Source: Dysidea avara
Lineage: Eukaryota; Porifera; Demospongiae; Dictyoceratida; Dysideidae
DNA length: 64,000 nucleotides
Assembly: GCF_963678975.1 (NCBI RefSeq)
Contig: NC_089276.1
Coordinates: forward strand, 18,481,272-18,545,271
Reading direction: 5' to 3'
A program made the position numbers and the translations under genes. This document shows, in pieces, positions 30,700 through 40,499 of the stretch. How positions within the stretch are numbered: the first letter of the stretch is position 1; each line of letters opens with the position of its first letter. Under the pieces are notes generated by a model. That model worked only from the letters and a program-made list of their open reading frames with translations, made no database searches and had not been told where the DNA came from.

Positions 30700-31915
30700 A
30701 GAGCAACCTTGTACTTCAATTTGAAGCCAACAAGTTTGATGCTAAGAAGCAAGTTGCATTGCAGTGTTACCTAGTTCAGTTGGTGCTCCTATTTACACTC
30801 TCCTAAGTGATCTACTTCCTCCAGCTCTACCAAGTAAAAAATCATTTCAAAAGCTCTACATGATCAGACGATCACTTTGAACCGAATGTCTCTGTAATTT
30901 ACAGAAAGATTTCATTTTCATAAACATGATCAGACAACTACTGAGTCAACTGCACAGTATGATGCAGCCTTGAGGAAGCTTGTTATTCATTGTGCATTGC
31001 ACACTGTGAAAGAAGCCTTACATAATTGTTTTGTATGTGGGCTCCTTCACAAGCCATACAATGCTGTCTATTAGCAGAGACTAAATGACTTATACGAAAT
31101 CATGAGGAGGATGAAGTCAGTTTATAATCGTTAAGAAGACTGACACAATCAATGCAATGAGACCACATCCAGCAGACCTAACCGACAATCTCAAAGGTGC
31201 TACCATTGTGGGCGTGCAAATCAAACTGTAAATTTAAAGAGGCCCAATGTCACAACTGTGGTAAGACTAAATGCATTGCCCCTGCCTGTCACTCTAAGGC
31301 TTCCCATACCAAAGTCCCACAAACTAAGTCCACTCATATTTGTATTTTAAGGAAACAAAAACTCAAATCAAGACTTGCCATTTACAAGATGACACACAAA
31401 TATCTGCTGATGAAAATGCCAATAGCAGTGAAGATAAATTTGGGCTCCATAAAATGGACACTCGTTCTGCTGACCCTTTCATTATCTTTACTAATGGACA
31501 GAAACTTGACATGGAAGTTGATACAGTGGCAGCCTTCTCCGTCATATCAGACGCTACCAAACAAGCTATGTTTAGAAACAAAACTCTTCACTCATCTAAT
31601 CTGGTACTCAAAACATACACAGATGAATGTACGAAGGTAGAGGGCACACTCAATGTGACAATGAAGTATGGCAACCAAACAAAGAAACTGATGCTAATGG
31701 TTGTAAAAGGGAAGTCTCCTAGGCAGAAATTGGTTGAAACACATTCAACTTGACTGGCACAACATTTTCACTATAACTGAAGTCACTTAACTCACTTTTA
31801 CAACAACATGAGACACTGCATGTTTTGGAAAGATTCAACTATTCACAGCTTCTCTGCACATAAAGCCATGTGCTGCTCCACAGTTTTTCAAACCATGACC
31901 AGTTCCCTTTGCAAA
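30700..31915 (+). pseudogene. Decayed Gypsy gag-protease on the plus strand
   Basis: Plus-strand fragments of the upstream half of a mag/K02A2.6-type element. A Gag remnant is followed by two frameshifted zinc knuckles (31197-31310: CYHCG in one frame, CHNCGK in another) and a protease-like stretch (about 31470-31730), where the catalytic DTG is replaced by DTV. A pre-RT segment resembling GRNWLKHIQLDW follows. Stops and shifts are frequent. With the minus-strand pol at 27727-30260 this looks like one element inverted internally, or two insertions back to back. Confidence 0.7.
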
Positions 31916-31920
31916 CAAAG

Positions 31921-32620
31921 ATTATTATTATTATTATTATTGTGTAGGAATCAATGACAGATTATAACGCACAAATGTTATGCATATAAGTATCTAAGTT
32001 AATACAAAAATCATTAAGTGTGCATGGGAGAATTGACTACAGGTGGAGGTAAACTATTCCATAATTTAATTACAGAAGGAAAAAAATGAAAATTTATAAG
32101 AATCAATTTTTGTAGAGAGATGAATATAGTATCCTCCTCGAAGTTAACATTGTTTAGGTACAAAGTGGCTGGCAGGAATGTCTATAAGGTAATTTAATTA
32201 TCTTGAACATCATAATACATTTACTTCCCTTTCTCCTTTGCTGTAGATTAGGTAAACTGAACATTCTAGAAACACTGGAAAGTTTAAAATAATTATTGTA
32301 ACAAAAACTTGCAGCAGTTCTTTGGATACTTTCTAGTAAGTTAATATTTAGGTGGGTGTGGGGGTCCCAGATGGTAGAGCCATGTTCAAGTATTGGGCGC
32401 ACCATGATCTTATAGATGTTACATTTGACATGTGTAGGACAGTTAGAAATATTGTGACGTAAAAATGCATTAACTTGCCTTGCCTTATTGGTTACTTTCA
32501 GAATATGTTCATTTCATGATAGCTTTTCAATTATAACTCCCAGATATTTAGCATGTGTTACTTGTTGTATGACTGCATCACTGATGGAGTACTGGTATGT
32601 GATAGGATTCCTTTTATTTG
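31921..32620 (-). mobile_element. 3' end of a LINE, minus strand
   Basis: Ends on the left in a TTA/ATT microsatellite (31921-31942), the 3' tail of a minus-strand LINE. Reading leftwards from 32620 gives the C-terminal reverse transcriptase region: AKYLGVIIEKLS, then a stop, then NAFLRHNISNCPTHV and MVRPILEHGSTIWDPHT. This is CR1/L2/jockey-like. It is truncated on its 5' side at 32620, where a LINE fragment in the opposite direction begins. Confidence 0.75.
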
Positions 32621-34289
32621 ATTATAACAATGTTTCCTGGGATGACATGAATGAGTTCTTCACCCAATACGACTTTGTCTTAGCACTAAACTCCAGCAAC
32701 ACCGAATTTATTTGGCTATTCCTTAAGACAGCAATTAACAGTGCGTTAAATCTCTTTGTACCAAAATTACCTGTTAAAGAATCTAATCAACCCAGATGGT
32801 TTAACTCAGCTATTCGTCATAAAATTAAGTGTCTCCGTACCTCCAAAAGACAACTTACAAGACACCCTACTACCAGGAAAAGACTCAAAGTAACTAATTT
32901 ACAAAACGAGCTACAACAGATGATAATAGAAGCCAAGGCCAATTATGAGACCAATCTTGCACTTAGTTATGCTCACACAAACAGTAACAAAATCTTTCAG
33001 TATATTTCTAGCATCAAGGGTCGAGAAAACTTTCCAGCCAACATGAGTTACAATGATGACTGTGTATCCTCAGACTCAGATAAAGCTCAATTATTCAACA
33101 ACTACTTTTATTCTATATTCTCCACATCTGATGATGTACCAACAAATGAAACAGATTATCAGCCCAGATCTCCCATTGTACAAGACATTAATTTCTCTAA
33201 TTCTGATGTCCTTGAACTGCTCACAACCCTGGATGTCAGTAAAGCATGTGGTATTGACAGCTTCAGTCCAAAAATTTTTAAATATTGTGCCCTACCATTA
33301 CTTCAAGTGATTTGCCATCTTTTTCGTACAAGTTTATCATTCAGCACCATACCCCAGGACTGGCGCACCCACTGTGTGATTCCCATATATAAATCTGGAG
33401 ATAAGACTTCTGTTTCCAACTACAGACCCATTTCACTGTTATGTATTCTCTCCAAGGTAATGGAAAGATTAGTGTACAACAATATTATTGATCATGTACA
33501 GAAACTCTCCACTAAATGCCAATTTGGTTTTCTTCCCAAAAGATCTACATTACAACAATTGTTGGTATTTGCTAAAAACGTTTTAGAGCCTAAATGTGAA
33601 GTTGATGTTGTTTATATGGATTTTCGAAAAGCATTCGATACAGTTTCTCACGATCGTCTTTTACAAAAACTATGGGCTGTTGGAATAACTGGAACAGTTT
33701 GGAAGTGGTTCCAAGCGTATCTGAAGCAACGATACCAATGCGTCAAGGTTGGGGACTCATTTTCAGATCTATGTAATGTTTTATCAGGAGTTCCTCAGGG
33801 AAGTGTCCTTGGACCCTTACTGTTCGTCATTTTCATCAATGATTTACCCGAACATATTCAATTCGCAATTCCCTTTATCTTTGCAGATGACACCAAGTGT
33901 CTATGTAAGATTAGATCTTCTGATGACACTGAGAAATTACAAACAGATATCAACAATGCCTTTATCTGGAGTATTACATCAGAACAATTTTTTAATTATT
34001 CCAAATTCGTTCATCTTCGCTTCTGGGCCAAAGACTCATTAGACCATTCAATTTATAGCATTAATGGACAGCCAATCCCTCGTTTATCACACCACAAAGA
34101 TCTTGGGGTAATATTCACATGTGACTTCAACTGGACAGCCCACTATTCATCTATTTCTGCAAAAGCTTATAAAATTTTAGGCCTTATCAGGAGAACTTTT
34201 AAAACCAATTGTATGGAAGCCAAGAAAAACTTGTACATCTCATTAGTAAGATCCCAACTAATCTACTGCTCACAAATGTGGAGACCTGT
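32619..34289 (+). mobile_element. LINE reverse transcriptase fragment, plus strand
   Basis: An uninterrupted frame encodes the linker and reverse transcriptase of a CR1/jockey-type LINE. Landmarks are NYRPISLLCILSKVMERLV, QFGFLPKRST, VYMDFRKAFDTVSH, SGVPQGSVLGPLLF and the catalytic FADD at 33880-33891. The endonuclease domain is missing on the left, and the frame is cut off on the right after SQMWRP. The first 44 codons of the open frame, before 32619, belong to the neighbouring minus-strand LINE and are accidental. An open frame of this length suggests a fairly young copy. Confidence 0.85.
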
Positions 34290-34294
34290 CATGC

Positions 34295-34446
34295 TACAAT
34301 CGGTCCCCCCAAAATCGGTCCCCCCGGACCAGTTACAGCAACTATACTTGGTCCCCCAGGACTACTTGCAGCACTGCAACTTGTCCCCCCCAGACAACGT
34401 ACTCCGCCACAGTTGGTCCCCCTCTGCCATAAGTGGTCCCCCACTA
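34295..34446 (+). repeat. GGTCCCCC-bearing short tandem repeat
   Basis: Six GTCCCCC blocks start at about 34302, 34317, 34350, 34383, 34415 and 34435; four are spaced 32-33 bp apart. The stretch begins exactly where the LINE reverse transcriptase stops. It is either a degenerate minisatellite or the end of an inserted element. Confidence 0.55.
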
Positions 34447-34449
34447 TAA

Positions 34450-35437
34450 ACTCAATCGTAGATATTTGAGAACGCCTATAGAGCTAGGCACACAGTGCCC
34501 CACTGTGCCGTGGCCAACCTAGCTTCTTTTATGACCTTCCAGCTTCCACTGTGGCCTTACTAGTATGCGTACGTGTTATACAAGATCGAGATACTCTAAT
34601 AGAGCAGTCAGTCAATACTCTATTAGAACAGTCATCTAACATTTACAGTTGTATTGGTACATTTAGCCTGCTAAGCATATCTTGCAAATAAAATGCATGC
34701 GATCTTGTGTATACCATTCTTTAGGTTATAATAATTATAGTTAAACTGCTCGTGATTGTCACTTTAATGTCCCTATGCAACTCTTGATCAGCATAAAAAG
34801 CAGTATGATTTAAACCACTCTACATCAAAATTTTTAGTCCTGTAAAAAGCTTTAGCTTCTGGGGGCGCTGTAGCTAGCTAGTACATACAGTTAAGCTAGC
34901 AATGTAGCTTTATTTTGACAAGATAAATTACATATAAACAAAACTTTAGCTGATACCATGCATTATTAGTAGAAAACTGTTAGTGTTCACAGTATTGAAG
35001 TCGATTGGCACAATCCACTGGCAGAGCAAGAGGCTACTAGAGGTTTATCGGCTGTGATGCCTGAGCATATAATGTACCCACATACATAAACAGCTACGAT
35101 GTTATCTAAATGATGATGAAAAGTATAATGGCTTAATACATGTCACCTCTTGATGTCACATAAACACAATTATAAGAGGTTCTTGGAGAGGCAATCCTAT
35201 GTTGTTGACATGACCCATGAAATTAGGAGCTGGATTTCCCTATAAGTACAGTAACACTTTCACTGATATCATGCACTATACTATACAGTCCACGATGAGC
35301 TGATATTGTAGTCATAAAGTCACCAGGAAGGTCAGTACCATCTGAATCAATATGTGGCAGTTGTAAACTGGGACTGCAAATTAACAATATAGTAATTTCA
35401 TCTCCTATATTGAGCTCTTTACAGCTACCAACAATAT
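34450..35437. other. Non-coding DNA with one paired-motif site
   Basis: No gene recognised. The motif GATCGAGATACTCTAATAGA and CAGTCA is at 34586-34610, with its partner at 34617-34634. A minus-strand open frame at 35223-35471 has no recognisable features and runs into the minisatellite. Confidence 0.45.
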
Positions 35438-36533
35438 CACCCTGTAGATAGTTTTGATACAAACAAATCACCCTGTAGAGAGTTCAGCAAGATAAAAGTC
35501 ACCCTGCAGAGAGATCAGGTCACCCTATAGAGAGGTCAGCTAGAAGAAGTCACCTTGTAGAGAGTTCAGCTACAAAGAACAGAGAGTTCAGCTAGAAACA
35601 AGTGACCCTATAGACAGATCAGCTAGAAACAAGTCATCCTGTAGAGAATTCAGCTACAAACAAATCATCCTGTAGAGATTTTAGCTACAAACAGATCGTC
35701 CTGTAGATAGTTCAGCTATAGATACAAGTCACCCTGTAGTAGCAGAAGTCACCTTGTAGAGACCAGCTACAAAGAAACCATCCTGTAGAGAGTTCAGCTA
35801 CAAACAAATCACCCTGTAGAGAGTTCATCTATGAACAGATCACCTGTAGATAGTTCAGCTATACAAGTCACCCTTTAGATAGATCAGCTAGAAGAAGTCA
35901 CCGTCTAGAGAGATCAGCTAGAAGCAAGTCACCTTGTAGAGAGTTCAGCTACAAAGAAACCATCCTGTAGAGAGTTCAGCAAGATAAAAGTCACTGTATA
36001 CAGAGAGATCAGGTCACCCTATAGAGAGATCAGCTTGTAGAGAGTTCAGCTACAAAGAACACACTCTGTAGAGAGTTCAGCTAGAAACATGTTACTCTAT
36101 AGAGAGATCAGCTAGAAACAAGTCGTCATCCTGTAGAGATTTCAGTTACAAACAGATCATCCTGTAGATAGTTCAGCTAGATACAAGTCACATTGTAGAG
36201 AGATCAGCTAGAGGAAGTCATCTTGTAGAGAGATAAGCTAAAACAAGTCACCTTGTAGAGAGTTCAGCTCCAAAGAACCCACTCTGTAGAAAGTTCATGG
36301 TACAAACAAGTTACCCTATATAGAGATTAGCTAGAAAGAAGCCTGTAGAAAGTTCGGCTACAATCAAATTACCTTGCTGAGAGTTCAGTTACAAACAAAC
36401 CACTTTGTAGAGAGATGAACTAGAAACAAGTCACCTTGTAGAGAGGTCAGCTACAAAGAAACCATCCTGTAGTTCAGCTACATTTCAAGTCACCCAGTAG
36501 AGAGATCAGGTGCAAAGAGATTATCCTGTGGGG
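35438..36533 (+). repeat. Minisatellite array A (30-31-bp units)
   Basis: About 35 degenerate copies of a unit containing CACCCTGTAGAGAGTTCAGC followed by TACAAACAAAT or TAGAAGAAGT. Copies differ by substitutions and small deletions. It runs up to the hairpin at 36734. Confidence 0.9.
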
Positions 36534-36733
36534 AATAATTGACATTTAATAAATATATGTATATAATTTGTATAATTACTATATAATAGAATCAAAAATA
36601 GTTGAAGTATTAAAAATCGTCTTTAAGTTCTTTTCTTCTTCCTGTGGTAAATATAAAAAAAAAACAAATGGGTTAAAAAAACCCAAAGCCAGCTATAGGC
36701 CGGCTTTGCAATATACAAATACAAAAAGAAGTG

Positions 36734-37071
36734 ATATCTAATCAAAAACAGCCAAGCTGTAAAAAAAAGTGCGTCCCCCAAAAAGGCCATGGTGAAAAAA
36801 GATGTGAAATCCAAGGTGGCGGCCAAGAAATGGCTGTGATGGTAGGTTAATGGCAAAAATTTTAATTACGACAATTCAGGTGAATTTGGTGCCAAATCCT
36901 AGTGGAGGAGGCAACGCAAATTCACCTGAATCGTCGTAATTAAAATTTTTGCCATTAACCTACCATCACAGCCATTTCTTGGCCGCCACCTTGGATTTCA
37001 CATCTTTTTTCACCATGGCCTTTTTGGGGGCCGCACTTTTTTTTACAGCTTGGCTGTTTTTGATTAGATAT
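36734..37071. repeat. Long hairpin P1
   Basis: Two near-perfect inverted arms of 154 bp (36734-36887 and 36918-37071) separated by a 30-bp loop. The tips are ATATCTAATC and GATTAGATAT. The arms include ATGGCTGTGATGGTAGGTTA and its complement. It separates array A from the oppositely oriented array B. Open frames through the arms are not genes. Confidence 0.9.
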
Positions 37072-37083
37072 TTATTACATGTC

Positions 37084-38600
37084 AATTAATTCTCACAGGA
37101 TAATTTGCAGCTGATCTCTATACTTGGTGACTTGAAATGTATAGTTGAACTCTCTACAGGGTGATTTGCTTGTACGTAGATGAACTCTTTACAGGATTCT
37201 CTCTACAGGGTGACTTGACTCTACCTGAACAGGGGCGTACCGAGGGGGGTTTCCAGGGGTTTCACGAAACCCCTTTGAATTTTACACACTACTTGAAATA
37301 TTAAGAAATTGAAACTTCAGGTTACCAGAATCTGGAATCTGTCATGGAGCAGGACACATTTTAAACTTCTATCTCAGTTAAATAATAGTTTGTAAGATGA
37401 TAGCAACACTTATGGCATTGTTCTGAATTATGATTTTGGTGAAAAGATCGAGATACTCTAATAGAGCAGTCAGGTAATATAAACAACTCTAATATAACAG
37501 TCACTTAGCTGTATATAGTGGAAACCCCTTTTCAAAATTCCTGCGTACGCCCCTGCTGAACTCTACAGGGTTATCTGTTTGTAGTTGAACTCTTTACAGG
37601 GTGATTTGTTTGCAGTTGAACTTTCTACAAGGTAACTTCTTCTAGCTGATCTGTCTACAGGGTGACGTGTTTCTAGCTGGTCTATCTACAAGGCGATTTG
37701 TTTGTAGCTGAATACTCTACAGGGTGATTTGTTTGCAGCTGAACTCTCTATATGATGATTTCTTTGTAGCTGAACTCTCTATAGGGTGATCTATTCATAG
37801 CTGAACTCTACAGAGTAATCTGTTTGTAGCTGAAATTTCTACAAGGTACAGTATCTTCTTCTAGCTGATCTCTCTACAGCGTGAATTGTTTATATCTGAA
37901 CTCTCTACAGGGTGATCTGTTCGTAGCTGACCTCTCTACAGGGTGATTTGTTTGCAGCTGAACTCTCTATATGATGATTTCTTTGTAGCTGAACTCTCTA
38001 CAGGATGAATTGCTTGTAGCTGAACTCTCTATAGGGTGATCTATTCATAGCTGAACTCTACAGAGTAATCTGTTTGTAGCTGAAATTTCTACAAGGTACA
38101 GTATCTTCTTCTAGCTGATCTCTCTACAGCGTGAATTGTTTATATCTGAACTCTCTACAGGGTGATCTGTTCGTAGCTGACCTCTCTGCAGGGTGATTTG
38201 TTTGCAGCTGAACTCTCTACATGATGGTTTCTTTGTAGCTGGATTTTCTACAAGGTAACTTCTTCTAGCTGATCTGTCTACAGGGTGGTTTGTTTGTAGC
38301 TGAACTCTCTACAGAATGATTTGTTTGCAGCTGAACTCTCTACATGGTGGTTTCTTTGTAGCTGAACTCTCTACAAGGTGACTTCTTCTAGCTGAACTCT
38401 CTACAGGGTGATATTTTCTTAGCTGAACTCTCTACAGGGTGATTTGTCTGCAGCTGAACTCTCTACATTTGTAGCTGAACTCTCTACAAGGTGACTTCTT
38501 CTAGCTGATCTCTCTACTGGATGACTTGTTTCTAGCTGAATTGTCTATAAGATTAACTGTTTGTAGCTGAACTTCATACAGAATAACTTGCAATGTAATA
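37084..38600 (-). repeat. Minisatellite array B, reversed
   Basis: The same unit as array A in reverse complement (GCTGAACTCTCTACAGGGTG). A 180-190-bp stretch (37740-37920) is repeated nearly exactly at 37972-38160, so part of the array was recently duplicated. Array B is interrupted by a MITE at 37230-37555. Confidence 0.9.
37230..37555. mobile_element. MITE with CAGGGGCGTAC ends, inside array B
   Basis: 326 bp between CAGGGGCGTAC and GTACGCCCCTG, with CTGAA on both sides (37225-37229 and 37556-37560). The tips are hAT-like. It contains the paired CTCTAATAGAG motif (37455-37503) with a 31-bp unit spacing, the widest here. Confidence 0.75.
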
Positions 38601-38635
38601 TAATTCTTTAATGGAGTAAGTTATAAACGTAGCCG

Positions 38636-39475
38636 AATGCTCTATTAGAGTGACTGTTCTATTAGAGTATCTCGATCTCGCATTTGCTACACGTAGTTGG
38701 GTTTCGAATCATAACTCAGTGGTTTGTAATCCGATTCTTCTGTACTACTGCAAGGTCTTTCTATGATGATTATTCCAGGTACACACCGATTTTCAGCTCA
38801 TTGCTCTTAGCGGTTTGCCTGGTAGGCGTGAAAACTAAAACTTTTTTATTCGTAAAAATCGATTGCGTAATTGTGACACAGGTTGGGTTTTGTGTCATAT
38901 CTCCATGGTCTTTATCTCGATTCTTTTCAAACCACACAAAGGCACTCCTACGATGGTTACTCAATCTACATAGCACTTTTTAGCTCATTCCTTCAAGGAG
39001 TTTACCCTGTAGGCGTGACAGACCTTCGACCTTATTTTACGCGAATAATCGATCATAACTCCGTGAATGTTCATCGGATTCCTACTAAAGTTGGTACTGA
39101 GATCCGCCTTAATGAGCCCTTCAAGTGTGCCAAATTTCAGCCGGATTGAAGTACGCATTCGTGTTTTATGGCGGATTTTGCGAAGTGTGCGAAATGAAGA
39201 AGTAGAAGAAGAAAAAAAAAACGAAGAAAATTAAAACGAAACTTTGTTCGCTCGTATCTCGGAAAGGGCTGGAGCGATTTTCTTCAAATTTGGTATGTAG
39301 ACTCCTCTAATTGGCCGGCACTTATCTATCAAATTTGGTTCCAATCGGATTAGGGATCACAGAGCTACATAGGTGTGAAAATTACGTTTTCTTTCTTCCT
39401 GTTAATATACTCACGGTGTGGCGCGCCGGCTTCTTGGGCCGCACGACACATTATCGTGTGTCTTGATTATATTAT
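38636..39475 (-). repeat. Module X, copy 1 (reversed)
   Basis: About 0.8 kb matching 47603-48692 and 49770-50625 in the opposite direction. It starts with the paired motif (38639-38668), continues with two diverged blocks of about 187 bp (38695-38835 and 38880-39021, both ending in GTAGGCGTGA) and further related blocks, and ends in a GC-rich hairpin-prone tip (GGCGCGCCGGCTTCTTGGGC, then CGTGTGTCTTGAT). No start-to-stop gene is convincing; frames are short and differ between copies. Confidence 0.8.
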
Positions 39476-39732
39476 CTGTATTACCGCGCGTAAATCTCGA
39501 ACTGCTCCTGCATTGTAGTTATGATGACGATTCTTTTATCCGTTTCTGTAAGAGAAATTTCCTAGGGTATGTAGCTAATGAGTTAGTAAAGTAGCTCGTA
39601 AGTTGCCGGCTATACTCTGGAAGGTGCGATAGCAGTACGAGTACTGGCTGGCTGTGTAGCGCAGTAACACCCTCGGTTATTGTATTCCCACCAAGATTCT
39701 GAGTGAATCCATCAACTAATACCCTTGGCTAT

Positions 39733-40243
39733 CAGTGTTGGAAGTAACGCGTTACGTAATATTATTACTTTTGTGGTAACAAAGTAATATAACGAAATAC
39801 GCTATAAAAACAGGTAATATAACGCAAGTTACTTTACTTACAAATGTAACGCGTTACCTAAGTAATATAGTTACTGTAACGAGTCTAATATTACGTAATA
39901 TTATTACTACAAGGAACGAAGTTACTAATCTCGTTAGTTATCCTCTGAGTAACGCCTAGCCACAACGAAGTAACGAGGCCTACTGAATGAAGCTTATTAC
40001 CAGCTTCTTACTTATAACCAAGATTTGCATATTGTCCAACAACGCAATCATGTCACGTGATAACGTGGTAGTTTCACAAGTAACAACTTAAGGCTGTGGA
40101 CACAAAGTAATATAATATGTAATATTATTACAGTTACCGTACTTTATTTTATGGGTAATATGTAACTGTAACTAAATAGTTCAGTTGCAAGTAATATGTA
40201 ATATGTAACTAGTTACTTTTACAAAGTAACTTGCCCAACACTG
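39733..40243. mobile_element. hAT-type MITE rich in GTAAC
   Basis: 511 bp with ends CAGTGTTGGAAGTAACG and TAACTTGCCCAACACTG. The interior is full of GTAAC/GTTAC and AATATTA repeats, as in a MITE type common in many animals. The flanks do not give a clear 8-bp duplication. Confidence 0.7.
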
Positions 40244-40499
40244 GAGTTAATGTACATTACATTTTTCATTGGGACGTGATTTAGAAGATTTAAACTGCAT
40301 AGCTGATGGTTTCACCATTATCCGTGGTGAGCTTTTAATAGAGTATGGTGTGGCTTGTTGCCAGAGGACTTATGTCCGCAAGAAAGCTAAAAAAAACTGT
40401 TTATATATAAGCTATTAGAAATAAAAAAACAAAATCATAGGAACTTTTGTTCTCATGCTCAATCATTCCTCCAGCATGTAATGTGCTCACAAGTCACAA

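Noticed and set aside
31921..34289. Twin-priming inversion of a single LINE
   Set aside because: The two fragments both contain the C-terminal RT region around LGVI and the R-L/I-Y/EH motif, with clearly different sequence. They come from different LINE copies or families, not from one inverted copy.
36623..36856. Minus-strand frame in hairpin P1, with a similar frame at 53244-53453
   Set aside because: The similarity is due to the repeated hairpin arm; starts, ends and frames are not conserved among the four copies.
39420..39475. Helitron end at the GC-rich hairpin tip of module X
   Set aside because: A hairpin is present, but the CTRR terminus and the 5' TC start expected of Helitrons are not, and no Rep/helicase is nearby.
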